Of a DNA stretch of 53,811 nt, positions 36,485 through 44,849 are shown one piece after another; position 1 is the first letter of the stretch, and every line of letters starts with the position of its first letter. A model generated the notes under the pieces. That model was not told where the DNA came from. It saw only the letters and a list, made by a program, of their open reading frames with translations, and did no database searches. The translations under genes were made by a program, and so were the position numbers. The stretch spans positions 1-53,811 of the forward strand of contig QPIN01000050.1 in the NCBI GenBank assembly GCA_003666385.1, in the 5' to 3' direction. The stretch comes from Methylococcales symbiont of Hymedesmia sp. n. MRB-2018 (GTDB lineage Bacteria; Pseudomonadota; Gammaproteobacteria; Methylococcales; Methylomonadaceae).

Positions 36485-36634
36485 ATGATGCTTAAAAATA
36501 AACAACACTGGGAGGCTGTATTTCCTGAATTTATAAAATCGGGTGAAGCGGCTGCTACCCGTTTAATGGAAAGTGCTGTTTTGGCAGAAATTAAAGCGGG
36601 TCAGCAAGTTTTTGCCATAGGGGGTAAAGTGTGA
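36485..36634 (+). pseudogene. N-terminal fragment of a Crp/Fnr-type regulator
   Basis: A 49-residue frame (KNKQHWEAVFPEFIKSGEAA, then RLMESAVLAEIKAGQQVFAIGG) matches the start of cyclic-nucleotide-type regulators up to the VF-GD turn, then stops. The effector and DNA-binding parts are missing. It follows the kinase remnant. Confidence 0.55.
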
Positions 36635-36710
36635 AAATTATTTCTCATTATGCTCTTAAAAGGGCAGGGCGCTTGTAATAAACTCCAATTTATCCTTATG
36701 AGGCTGAAAG

Positions 36711-37508
36711 ATGATTCTGACCAATGAGCTTGTTTTCGTCCACCTCCCTAAAACTGGCGGCACCTTTGTACGCCACATACTAACCAAGCTTGATGAGGCG
36801 CGGATTAAGGGAACTTGGCTGAGCTATTTACCGCCAAAGATTCGCAAACGAGTGAGTCGTGATTTTATAGACTATGATATATGGAGCCAAACACATCGTT
36901 GCTGTCGTCAAATTCCGCCCTCACATAGGCTTAAACCTATTCTGGCCACCCTCCGCAATCCTTATGACCGTTATGTCTCGGCGTATGAATTTGGGTGTTG
37001 GCGGATTAATGCTTCGCTTTATACGCATCGGCACGAGGTCAAAAAAATCCACCCTCATTTTCCAGACTTGACCTTTACTGAGTTTGTCCATGATTTAACC
37101 CAGATTGTTACCCCAATTAGGGTCTCAACCACCTTGGGAAGAGAAATGGAGATTCCTTTTGGCTGGCAGACTTGGCAATTTGTGAATTTTTTCTTCAAAG
37201 AACCGACCCAAGTTTTTCCCAAACTCAGCCCAAGCTATGCCCATTCTAAAGCGTACCTAGCTGATATGTATCCTATTCACTTTATTCGAACCCATCATTT
37301 GAATCAGGAATTGTATGATTTCCTCATAGGTTTAGGCTATCATCCCCAGAATATTGATTTTATTCTGACGACACCAAAGATATTACCTAGAGGTAGGCGG
37401 AGAAATCCAGATCAAAACTGGAAAAAATATTATACCCCTGAGTTGAAGCGCTATGTTCGCCAGAAAGAGGATTTTATATTTACGATATTTCCAGAATTTG
37501 ATGTATAA
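36711..37508 (+). CDS. Sulfotransferase-family protein
   Basis: The 265-residue protein has the PAPS-binding 5' loop in VFVHLPKTGGTFVRHIL (8-24) and the 3'-phosphate motif LATLRNPYDRYVSAYEFG, both typical of family 2 sulfotransferases. A GAGG ribosome site precedes the ATG. The substrate is unknown; candidates are surface glycans or lipids. It stands between decayed genes and an R2 element and uses more C-rich codons than its neighbours, so horizontal acquisition is possible. Confidence 0.78.
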   Translation: MILTNELVFVHLPKTGGTFVRHILTKLDEARIKGTWLSYLPPKIRKRVSRDFIDYDIWSQTHRCCRQIPPSHRLKPILATLRNPYDRYVSAYEFGCWRINASLYTHRHEVKKIHPHFPDLTFTEFVHDLTQIVTPIRVSTTLGREMEIPFGWQTWQFVNFFFKEPTQVFPKLSPSYAHSKAYLADMYPIHFIRTHHLNQELYDFLIGLGYHPQNIDFILTTPKILPRGRRRNPDQNWKKYYTPELKRYVRQKEDFIFTIFPEFDV

Positions 37509-37510
37509 GC

Positions 37511-37590
37511 GAGACGGTATCTTGTATTTTGACTAAAACCTGAAAAATTCTATCACTTTTCTCTCTCGTCCAGAGTTATGCTGAGGTCTC
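37511..37590. mobile_element. R2c truncated miniature element
   Basis: The right half of R2 is present (CTTGTATTTTGACTAAAACC through GAGTTATGCTGAGGTCTC), with only a GAGAC stub on the left. It fills the space between the convergent sulfotransferase and hemJ genes. Confidence 0.65.
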
Positions 37591-37596
37591 CTTTTA

Positions 37597-38022
37597 TTAG
37601 AATGGCTTAACGGTAGCCAATATTATAATCCCGACTAAAAATAAAACCGGCACTTCATTCATCCAGCGATAGTAAACATCTGAGTGCTGATTACGGTTAT
37701 TTTTAAAGTCTAATAACCATTTTCCGCAAAAGATATGGTAAATGACCAATAAAAGTAATAGCGTTAATTTAGCGTGTAGCCATCCAGAAGAAGAATAAAG
37801 CACCCAAGCATAATCAAATACCATCCACAATCCAAAAACAAAGGTCAATATCATGCCAGGTGTCATAATGCCAAAAAATAGTTTACGCTCCATTACTTTA
37901 AAGCGTTCATTACTGGTTTCGTCATCGCTCATTGCATGATAAACAAATAATCGGGGTAAATAGAATAGTCCTGCAAACCATGTAACCATAAAGATTAAAT
38001 GTAACGCCTTTAACCAAAGCAT
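37597..38022 (-). CDS. hemJ: Protoporphyrinogen oxidase HemJ
   Basis: HemJ is a small inner-membrane protein that oxidises protoporphyrinogen IX in heme synthesis. The 141-residue protein begins LWLKALHLIFMVTWFAGLFYLPRLFVYHA, with the conserved heme-ligating His and the FYLPRLFVYH motif. It then has KLFFGIMTPGMILTFVFG and SGWLHAKLTLLLLLVIYH. Four membrane segments fit the family. Former names are UPF0093 and YPO-type CopD-like protein. Confidence 0.9.
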   Translation of the reverse strand: MLWLKALHLIFMVTWFAGLFYLPRLFVYHAMSDDETSNERFKVMERKLFFGIMTPGMILTFVFGLWMVFDYAWVLYSSSGWLHAKLTLLLLLVIYHIFCGKWLLDFKNNRNQHSDVYYRWMNEVPVLFLVGIIILATVKPF

Positions 38023-38100
38023 AGCTGTGTCCTCTAAACAATATCATTTTGAAAAATAGGCACTATATCACACCATTTATTCTTGAAAACGGTATAAATT

Positions 38101-38257
38101 GAGAACTCAGCATAACTCATGAGCGGATAAAAAAAGCTAGAAGTTTTCCATCTTTCAGCCAAAATAACGCACAATAGCTCACTATTACACTTGTATTTTG
38201 ACTAAACCTGAAAAATTCCATCATTTTTTTCTCATCGCCAGAGTTATGCTGAGGTCA
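38101..38257. mobile_element. R2d miniature element overlapping the thioredoxin-like gene end
   Basis: It begins GAGAACTCAGCATAACTC (38101) and its right terminus GAGTTATGCTGAGGTC reaches 38255. AAATT precedes it and recurs just after (38259-38263). The right terminal repeat encodes the last codons and TAA stop of the minus-strand gene at 38244-38747. The rest of the 38023-38243 gap is this element. Confidence 0.75.
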
Positions 38258-38747
38258 CAAATTCTTTAATTTGTTGCTGAATATTTCCCCTATCAAGTAT
38301 CCCTGTTTTTTTCATAACGATGTCTCCCGTAGGAGAGATTAAAAATGTGGTAGGGGTGTATTGAATGCGACCAAATGCCTGAGCGTGATGTCCTTTTAAG
38401 TCCAAAGCGATGGTATAGGGTATTTGTTTAGCTTGGCTCATAAAAAGTACATGATTGGGTGGATCGTAATACATGGCAACAGCAATGATCTCCAGACCTT
38501 GTGGATGAAATTGCTGGTAAAGCTTAATTAAATGCGGGATCTCTTTAATACAGATGGCACAATCCGTTGCCCAAAAAGTTATAAGTACAGGTTTGCCGTG
38601 TAATTTCTTTAACTCAATTTTTTTGCCAGTAATAGTGGTAAATATTTCATCTGGTGCACGCCCTAAGCTTTGTGATGACTTGACCCAAAGTGCTAATAAT
38701 AGGATTGTAATGAGTAGTAGCGTTATCGTTATGCTTTTACCTGTCAT
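38244..38747 (-). CDS. TlpA-like thioredoxin-fold protein, membrane anchored
   Basis: The 167-residue protein has an N-terminal membrane segment (ITITLLLITILLLALWV) and a periplasmic thioredoxin fold with the redox pair in FWATDCAICIKEIPHL (CxxC). QYTPTTFLISPTGDIVMKKTGIL holds the cis-proline region. It is probably a disulfide reductase of the TlpA/ScsD group, for cytochrome or copper maturation. The final residues and stop are read from the terminal repeat of the R2d element, so the original C-terminus was probably a little different. Confidence 0.85.
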   Translation of the reverse strand: MTGKSITITLLLITILLLALWVKSSQSLGRAPDEIFTTITGKKIELKKLHGKPVLITFWATDCAICIKEIPHLIKLYQQFHPQGLEIIAVAMYYDPPNHVLFMSQAKQIPYTIALDLKGHHAQAFGRIQYTPTTFLISPTGDIVMKKTGILDRGNIQQQIKEFVTSA

Positions 38748-38850
38748 TATCGTTTGTATCTTGTTTTTTTAGGTTGCTGGTATGAATGACTTGATTTATG
38801 TATGGTGCATGATAGTCTACAATCAATTTTATTTTTAGAAACTTTTCTCA

Positions 38851-40785
38851 ATGACAGAGTTAGAATCCTTTTTCAGTATTGATGGTTCATTATCAAAAGT
38901 AATTCAAGGTTATTTACCGCGTACTTCTCAACTTGAGATGGCAACTGCTATTGCTAACTCTATTGATAGCAATCAAAACCTGATTGCAGAAGCAGGGACG
39001 GGGACTGGCAAAACATTTGCCTATTTAGTGCCTGCTATTTTGTCGGCAAAAAAAGTTATTATTTCTACTGGCACTAAAAACCTTCAAGACCAGTTATTCA
39101 ACAAAGATCTACCTTTAGTCAGAAAAGCCATTTCAACCCCCTTTAATTCAGCCCTACTCAAAGGTAGAGCTAATTATCTGTGTATTTATCGGTTGCAGAA
39201 TGCATTAAATACCAGTTTTGGTTTTAGCAAGCAGGATGCACAGGCTCTTAACTCTATTAAAGCTTGGTCGATGCAGACTAAAGTCGGTGATATTTCAGAA
39301 GTGAGTGATGTAGAAGAAGGTGATCCTGTATGGTCGCAAGCGACCTCGACCGTTGATAATTGTTTAGGTCAGGAATGTCCTGATTATGCGGATTGTTTTT
39401 TGGCAAAAGCACGAAAAAAAGCACAAGAATCCGATATTATCGTAGTCAATCATTATTTATTGTGTGCAGATTGGTCTTTAAGAGAAACGGGATTTGGTGA
39501 GCTTTTACCAGATGCCGAAGTAGTAGTGATTGATGAAGCACATCAGCTATCTGAAATTGCTTCAAATTTTTTAGGCACCTCGTTGACGGCAAGACAGCTT
39601 AATGAATTAACAACAGACACTTTGGCTGAATATTTTAAAGATGCTAAAGATATGCCGCAAATACGCACAGTATGTGAAGATTTGCAGTTTGAAGTGAAAG
39701 ACCTACGTTTAGCGTTTGGGGTAGAATTACAACGCGGGGACTGGAAAGAAATAGAACAAAACCCAAAAATATCCAATGCTTTAACAGCGGTACATCAACA
39801 ATTAGAAAAATTGGCTGATCATTTGCAAGTAGCATCGGTTAGAAGCAAAGGATTAGAGTCCTGTTTTGATCGTGTGGAAGAAATAGAGCAACGACTGGAC
39901 AGTCTAATTAATGACGATAGTGGGCAATGGATACGCTGGTATGAAACCCACAGTAAATCCTTTACTTTTAATAAAACACCGCTGGATATTGCAGCTGAAT
40001 TTGAGCAATTTATGCGTCAACACAAAGCCAGTTGGATTTTTACTTCAGCGACTTTAAGTGTGGCTAAAAATTTTGATCATTTTGCTAAAGGATTGGGTTT
40101 AAATGGAACTGAAGGGCAAAGTTGGGAAAGCCCTTTCAATTTTTCCAGCCAATCCTTGTTTTATCACCCCAAAGGATTACCTAAACCCACAGAATTAAAT
40201 TTTACTGAAAAAGTGGTGGAATTTGCTTTGCCAGTTTTACAGGCCAGTAAAGGTCGTGCTTTTTTTCTTTTTACCAGTCACAGAGCATTAAAAATTGCTG
40301 CCGAAATTTTACAGGATAGAATTGACTACCCCTTGTTAGTGCAAGGTACGCGAGCAAAAGCAGTACTATTAGAACAGTTCAAACAAGAGGGTGATGCTAT
40401 ATTACTAGCCACCTCCAGTTTTTGGGAAGGGGTGGATGTGCGAGGCAATGCTTTATCTTGTGTCATTATTGATAAATTACCTTTTTCTTCACCTAGCGAC
40501 CCGGTGTTGAAGGCACGTCTACGAGCCATGGAAAAACAGGGACGAAATCCTTTTTTTGAACATCAGTTACCCTCTGCGGTGATCGCTTTACGACAAGGGG
40601 TAGGGCGTTTAATACGAGATGTGAGTGACCAAGGTGTGTTAATGGTCTGTGATCCGCGCTTATTAAAACGTACTTATGGTCAGATGTTTTTAGATAGTTT
40701 GCCAGCGATGAGCAGAACCCGAAATATTATCGAGGTTGAAGCTTTTTTTCGACAGATTGAACAAACTGCACAACAGGAACAATAA
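38851..40785 (+). CDS. yoaA: ATP-dependent DNA helicase YoaA (DinG/XPD family)
   Basis: This is a 5' to 3' superfamily 2 helicase used in DNA repair. The 644-residue protein has Walker A AEAGTGTGKT (46-55), an iron-sulfur cluster region with cysteines in YLCIYRL, NCLGQECPDYADCF, and the DEAH box VVVIDEAHQLSEIA. The C-terminal motifs are WIFTSATLS, LATSSFWEGVDVRG and RQGVGRLIRD. The length matches E. coli YoaA (636). It is followed two bases later by tsaB, a conserved gammaproteobacterial pair. Confidence 0.94.
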   Translation: MTELESFFSIDGSLSKVIQGYLPRTSQLEMATAIANSIDSNQNLIAEAGTGTGKTFAYLVPAILSAKKVIISTGTKNLQDQLFNKDLPLVRKAISTPFNSALLKGRANYLCIYRLQNALNTSFGFSKQDAQALNSIKAWSMQTKVGDISEVSDVEEGDPVWSQATSTVDNCLGQECPDYADCFLAKARKKAQESDIIVVNHYLLCADWSLRETGFGELLPDAEVVVIDEAHQLSEIASNFLGTSLTARQLNELTTDTLAEYFKDAKDMPQIRTVCEDLQFEVKDLRLAFGVELQRGDWKEIEQNPKISNALTAVHQQLEKLADHLQVASVRSKGLESCFDRVEEIEQRLDSLINDDSGQWIRWYETHSKSFTFNKTPLDIAAEFEQFMRQHKASWIFTSATLSVAKNFDHFAKGLGLNGTEGQSWESPFNFSSQSLFYHPKGLPKPTELNFTEKVVEFALPVLQASKGRAFFLFTSHRALKIAAEILQDRIDYPLLVQGTRAKAVLLEQFKQEGDAILLATSSFWEGVDVRGNALSCVIIDKLPFSSPSDPVLKARLRAMEKQGRNPFFEHQLPSAVIALRQGVGRLIRDVSDQGVLMVCDPRLLKRTYGQMFLDSLPAMSRTRNIIEVEAFFRQIEQTAQQEQ

Positions 40786-40787
40786 AG

Positions 40788-41471
40788 TTGAAATTATTAG
40801 CAGTAGAAACATCCACAGAAGCTTGCTCAGTGGCACTGCATATAGATGGCGAGGTTGCAGAGCGTTTTCAAATAGCGCCTAGAGAACATACTAAATTAAT
40901 TTTACCGATGATTGATTCATTAATGGCAGATGCAGGGTTAAAACCACAGCAATTGGATGCCTTAGCATTTAGTCGCGGGCCTGGTTCATTTACGGGTGTT
41001 AGAATTTCTACGGGTGTTATACAAGGTATTGCCTTCGGTGCTGATTTACCAGTTGTTCCTGTTTCAACCTTGGCAGCAATAGCGCAGCACTATTTTAAAA
41101 TGGCTGAAAGTGACTATGCCTTTACCGCGATGGATGCCAGAATGGGTGAGATATTCTGGGGTGTTTATCAAAAAAATCAGCAGGGATTTGCTCAGTTGCT
41201 GGGGGACGAAGCAGTCACATTGGCTGAAAATATTATTTTCCCTGATGGACTAGGCAAAGGTATTGGTTCTGCTTGGGGGGTGTATCAACAAGTATTATCA
41301 AATCGTCTAGGGGATTGCTTAACGGGTTTTGAGCTTGGGCATTTACCTAGAGCATCCGCGATTGCAGACCTAGGTGTTTTAGGTTTTGAGCAGGGTAAAG
41401 CTGTCGATGTTGAAAAAGCCATGCCTGTTTATTTAAGGGATAAAGTCGCTAAAAAAGAATCAGAAAGATAG
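40788..41471 (+). CDS. tsaB: tRNA threonylcarbamoyladenosine biosynthesis protein TsaB
   Basis: TsaB is the scaffold partner of TsaD in the t6A37 modification of tRNA. The 227-residue protein has LAVETSTEACSVALHIDGEV, FSRGPGSFTGVRISTGVIQGIAFG and the C-terminal PVYLRDKVA. It uses a TTG start placed two bases after the yoaA stop. The usual length and motifs are intact. The R1 remnant at 41479 follows directly. Confidence 0.94.
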   Translation: MKLLAVETSTEACSVALHIDGEVAERFQIAPREHTKLILPMIDSLMADAGLKPQQLDALAFSRGPGSFTGVRISTGVIQGIAFGADLPVVPVSTLAAIAQHYFKMAESDYAFTAMDARMGEIFWGVYQKNQQGFAQLLGDEAVTLAENIIFPDGLGKGIGSAWGVYQQVLSNRLGDCLTGFELGHLPRASAIADLGVLGFEQGKAVDVEKAMPVYLRDKVAKKESER

Positions 41472-41478
41472 AAACTTT

Positions 41479-41503
41479 GTAACTATTCAGCGTACGCCGT
41501 TAC
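41479..41503. mobile_element. R1g 25-bp solo terminus with 8-bp target duplication
   Basis: GTAACTATTCAGCG at the left matches the R1 terminus and the next bases GTACGCCGTTAC continue its first 25 bp. GAAACTTT flanks it perfectly on both sides (41471-41478 and 41504-41511). It appears to be an element reduced to one end. Confidence 0.7.
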
Positions 41504-41525
41504 GAAACTTTTGAGGTTTTAATTC

Positions 41526-41969
41526 TCAATAGCCATCGCTGTTCTTCCCTACCCAGCGTTCATCATCTGAAGCTAACAACTCTTTTTTCCAAAACGGTGC
41601 TTTAGTTTTCAATGCTTCCATAATATATCGACTACTATCAAAAGCATCACCTCGATGTGAACTCCATACCGCGACTAAAACTATCGGATCATCAGGGAAA
41701 ATATTACCCACTCGATGTACCACTAAGGCATCAATAATCTGCCATTTTTGCATAACTTCTTCAATGATATTGGCTAATTGTTTTTCAGTCATGCGCGGAT
41801 AATGCTCTAGCATCATACCTTTAACAGTGTCACCTTCATTAAAATCACGCATGGTTCCCACAAAAATGCTGGTAGCCCCTACTTTTCCCTTTATCTCCTT
41901 CGCAGAGTTTTGATATTGTTTAATTTCCTGCCAAGGGTCGAATGATTCTGCTAAAATTTTTATCTCCAC
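41526..41969 (-). CDS. moaE: Molybdopterin synthase catalytic subunit MoaE
   Basis: MoaE uses thiocarboxylated MoaD to add sulfur to cyclic pyranopterin monophosphate. The 147-residue protein has GATSIFVGTMRDFNEGDTVKGMMLEHYPRMTEKQL, the VHRVGNIFPDDPIVLVAVWSSHRGDAFDSSRYIMEALKTKAPFWKKE core with the catalytic lysines. It is three bases downstream of moaD on the same strand, forming the synthase operon. Confidence 0.95.
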   Translation of the reverse strand: MEIKILAESFDPWQEIKQYQNSAKEIKGKVGATSIFVGTMRDFNEGDTVKGMMLEHYPRMTEKQLANIIEEVMQKWQIIDALVVHRVGNIFPDDPIVLVAVWSSHRGDAFDSSRYIMEALKTKAPFWKKELLASDDERWVGKNSDGY

Positions 41970-41971
41970 TT

Positions 41972-42205
41972 TTACCCTCCTGTTACTGGGGGGAAAAAAG
42001 CCACTTCATCACCATCATTTACCCTATGGTCGAAACTGACATATTCCATATTAACCGCAGCTAAAATATTGTCAGGCAATGTTTTATCTTTATTAGCTTG
42101 ATACCAGATTTCTTTTACCGTTACACTTTTACTAAAGTCCAATTGATATTCTGCACGACCTGTTATTTCTTTTAAACTGGCAAAATAACGGACTTTGATC
42201 GACAT
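41972..42205 (-). CDS. moaD: Molybdopterin synthase sulfur carrier MoaD
   Basis: The 77-residue ubiquitin-like protein ends in FFPPVTGG, where the terminal glycine is thiocarboxylated. VRYFASLKEITGRAEYQL is the standard N-terminus. It lies directly before moaE and is divergent from moaC across 50 bp, which must hold both promoters. Confidence 0.94.
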   Translation of the reverse strand: MSIKVRYFASLKEITGRAEYQLDFSKSVTVKEIWYQANKDKTLPDNILAAVNMEYVSFDHRVNDGDEVAFFPPVTGG

Positions 42206-42255
42206 ATAAATTAATTCCTATAAACTAAACACGATTAACACTAGCCTACACAAAA

Positions 42256-42729
42256 ATGACTAAACTTACCCACTTTAATCAATCCGGCGAAGCCTATATG
42301 GTCGATGTTGGAGAAAAAGCCATTACCCAACGTACTGCAATCACCGAAGGCTTTATAGAGATGTTACCAGAGACCTTGGAACTAATCAGTCAAGGTCAAC
42401 ATAAAAAAGGCGATGTACTGGGTATTGCCAGAATTGCAGGGATTATGGCCAGTAAAAAAACAGCAGAATTGATTCCGCTTTGCCACCCTATTCCCATTAC
42501 GCAGGTTGAAATTCAATTAAGCGCAGATGATAAAAACAACCGTGTTCATTGTCAAACTACGGTTAAAACCAATGCTCAAACAGGGGTGGAAATGGAAGCA
42601 TTAAATGCAACGCAAGTAGCTCTATTAACTATATATGATATGTGTAAAGCAGTTGATCGTGGCATGGTGATTCAGTCTGTACAATTACTTGAAAAAGAGG
42701 GTGGAAAATCCGGTCACTGGCAACGCTAA
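42256..42729 (+). CDS. moaC: Cyclic pyranopterin monophosphate synthase MoaC
   Basis: MoaC completes the first stage of molybdenum cofactor synthesis after MoaA. The 157-residue protein shows [46 protein letters not shown], the [27 protein letters not shown] active-site region and the terminal [11 protein letters not shown]. The length is standard. The ABC permease gene follows three bases later. Confidence 0.96.
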   Translation: MTKLTHFNQSGEAYMVDVGEKAITQRTAITEGFIEMLPETLELISQGQHKKGDVLGIARIAGIMASKKTAELIPLCHPIPITQVEIQLSADDKNNRVHCQTTVKTNAQTGVEMEALNATQVALLTIYDMCKAVDRGMVIQSVQLLEKEGGKSGHWQR

Positions 42730-42732
42730 ACA

Positions 42733-43422
42733 ATGTCCTACTTTACTGAGGCTATTCTATCAGCCCTACAACTCATCATTCATTTTGACCCTGAAATATA
42801 TCAAATTGCTTGGACTTCAATCAAAATTTCGTTCATAGCCACTTTATTTGCGTCAATTTTTGGCATATTGCTAGGTATCGTTACTGCAATTACAAGCTTT
42901 CCTGGAAAAAAATTATTACAGCAATGCCTCAATACTTTAATGGCAATGCCAACAGTTATGATAGGGCTTATTCTATACGGTATTCTCAGTCGGCAAGGCC
43001 CCTTGGGTGAGTTAGGTTTACTCTATACACAAACCGCTATCATCCTCGGTGAAACCTGTTTAATATTGCCTCTGATTATGAATATAACATTAGTAACAGT
43101 ACAGTCTGCTGATCCACGACTCATTACTACACTAAAAATTTTAGCAGCCAAACCTTATCAACAAATTATCCCTATTCTAAGTGAATTACGCTTCGCCATT
43201 CTGGCAGGTGTTATTACTGGTTTTGGCAGGGCAATAGGCGAAGTTGGAGCCGCCATGATGCTAGGCGGAAATATTCAAGGTCATACTCGAACCATGACAA
43301 CAGCTATTGCCCTTGAAACCAGCAAAGGTAATTTTGAATTTGGCCTAGCTTTAGGATTGTTGTTGCTGTTTATTGCTTTTGCCGTTAATTTAATGTTGCA
43401 AGTTGTTAATACCAAGGAATAA
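42733..43422 (+). CDS. tupB: ABC transporter permease, tungstate/molybdate TupB-like
   Basis: The 229-residue inner-membrane permease has about six segments and the EAA loop (RAIGEVGAAMMLGGNIQGHTRTMTTAIALE). PTVMIGLILYGILSRQGPLGELGLLYTQTAIILGE is typical of TupB/ModB-like permeases. It is fused in transcription to moaC (three-base gap), which fits oxyanion supply for the cofactor. No ATPase or binding-protein gene follows; instead R1e begins 13 bp later. Whether it is for tungstate or molybdate cannot be told. Confidence 0.8.
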   Translation: MSYFTEAILSALQLIIHFDPEIYQIAWTSIKISFIATLFASIFGILLGIVTAITSFPGKKLLQQCLNTLMAMPTVMIGLILYGILSRQGPLGELGLLYTQTAIILGETCLILPLIMNITLVTVQSADPRLITTLKILAAKPYQQIIPILSELRFAILAGVITGFGRAIGEVGAAMMLGGNIQGHTRTMTTAIALETSKGNFEFGLALGLLLLFIAFAVNLMLQVVNTKE

Positions 43423-43435
43423 ACTTTCTTGCAAT

Positions 43436-43601
43436 CTAAGCAGTTACGGAGTCAGCTTACCCTCTATTTTGTCCAATAGCCGCGTTGAAAATGCGCATTT
43501 ACACCTGTAAACTCCGCGCTTTCGCCTTGCCTCTTGAACGCTTTGATCTTGAACAGAACAGAGGGCAACCTGAGCAGTTACAGAGTACGCTGAGTAGTTA
43601 C
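43436..43601 (+). mobile_element. R1e miniature element, left end rearranged
   Basis: The body and right terminus GCTGAGTAGTTAC match R1a. The left end is replaced by an internal right-end piece (CTAAGCAGTTACGGAGT) joined to CAGCTTACCCTC. CTTGCAAT precedes it and CTTGCAAG follows, a 7-of-8 target duplication. It lies between tupB and dhaK. Confidence 0.75.
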
Positions 43602-43666
43602 CTTGCAAGTTTGTTATATGGGTGTCATGGTGGGTAAAAGGTAGCTTAAATGTCCAGCACAATTGT

Positions 43667-44653
43667 TCAACATCCCCAGCGTAAATTAGCGGTGTTTACA
43701 GGAGCATCCCATAGTTCAATCATTTCATCATCTAGCAATGTGACGGTTATCGAACAGCCTGTCATATCCAGTGATGTTGTATAGTTTCCTACCAATGACC
43801 TGCTCACAATCAATTGTTTATTTTCTAAAAAGGTAGCGGCCAAATTATAAATCAGGTGTAACTCCATTAAAGGCGTTGCACCTAAACCATTGACATGAAG
43901 TAATATTTTTTGATTGGCTGATGGCTTGAGATCATCACAAAGCACAGTCATTATTTGTTCAACAATATCTGATGCAGAAACCAAGTCAATTGTATCATGG
44001 CCTCGTTCACCATGAATGCCGACCCCCATTTCTATCTTGTTATCCTCTAGCTCAAATGTGGGCTTTCCTAATGCAGGTACTGTGCAACAATGTAAAGCCA
44101 CCCCCATAGATGCTGTTAATGAATTAACCTTGTCTCCTAGAATTTTACAAGCAGATAAACCCATTCCATTTTCAGCAGCAGCACCTAATATTTTTTCGAC
44201 AATCAAAGTACCTGCTACACCGCGCCTACCCGTACTATGATCTTTTGGCAAAGCCACATCATCGTCTATCAAAACGGTTGCACTATCACAATCAATCATT
44301 TCTGCGGCCATTTCAAAGTTCATCACATCGCCTGCATAATTTTTAACAATAAATAATACACCACTGCCATTTTCAACTGCTACTGCTGCCATCATTTGAT
44401 CGGGTGTGGGTGAAGTAAATATTTGACCTGGGCATGCTGCATCTAACATCCCTTTGCCGACAAAACCCGTATGCAATGGCTCATGTCCAGAACCGCCCCC
44501 AGAAATCAAAGCCACTTTAGGTTTTGTAGTCGCTTCAGTTCGTCTTACATAATGTGGATCAAGATTTAACTGTACAATATCAGCATGTGCCTTAGCAAAA
44601 CCTTGTAGACTTTCTGATAGCAAATCATCAGATTTATTAATAAATTTTTTCAT
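43667..44653 (-). CDS. dhaK: Dihydroxyacetone kinase, DhaK domain protein
   Basis: The 328-residue protein is a DhaK domain that binds dihydroxyacetone covalently. It has ALISGGGSGHEPLHTGFVG, NYAGDVMNFEMA, the substrate-binding H214 in GIHGERGHD and the C-terminal LWDAPVNTANLRWGC. Type I methanotrophs use dihydroxyacetone kinase in ribulose monophosphate carbon metabolism, usually as a DhaK-DhaL fusion of about 550-590 residues. Here the protein stops right after the K domain and no DhaL gene is in the window; R1e lies 66 bp downstream. A partner elsewhere, or loss of activity, are both possible. Confidence 0.85.
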   Translation of the reverse strand: MKKFINKSDDLLSESLQGFAKAHADIVQLNLDPHYVRRTEATTKPKVALISGGGSGHEPLHTGFVGKGMLDAACPGQIFTSPTPDQMMAAVAVENGSGVLFIVKNYAGDVMNFEMAAEMIDCDSATVLIDDDVALPKDHSTGRRGVAGTLIVEKILGAAAENGMGLSACKILGDKVNSLTASMGVALHCCTVPALGKPTFELEDNKIEMGVGIHGERGHDTIDLVSASDIVEQIMTVLCDDLKPSANQKILLHVNGLGATPLMELHLIYNLAATFLENKQLIVSRSLVGNYTTSLDMTGCSITVTLLDDEMIELWDAPVNTANLRWGC

Positions 44654-44674
44654 ATTCTATTTCCTGAAAATATG

Positions 44675-44790
44675 GTAACTACTAAGCGTACTCCTTAACT
44701 GCTTAGATTGCCCTCTGTTCTGCTCAAGAACAAGGCGTTTAAGAGCAAAGCGTTCAAGGGCAGGGCGAAATGTGGAGTTTACAGTTATAA
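44675..44790 (-). mobile_element. R1f partial miniature element upstream of dhaK
   Basis: GTAACTACTAAGCGTACTCC opens the element, followed by the R1 body (TTGCCCTCTGTTCTGCTCAA). The right end is lost in a GCGTTTAAGAGCAAAGCGTT-type repeat and then an R3 piece (GTAGCTTGGGCTAGCTTGTTA at 44816-44836). It occupies the gap between dhaK and the antitoxin gene. Confidence 0.6.
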
Positions 44791-44849
44791 ACCCCGCAGA
44801 CTAAGGACTAAGCCGTGTAGCTTGGGCTAGCTTGTTAGATTGTTTAAAC

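Noticed and set aside
43444-43662. 72-residue minus-strand frame between tupB and dhaK
   Set aside because: It lies almost wholly in the R1e element, which is non-coding in its other copies.
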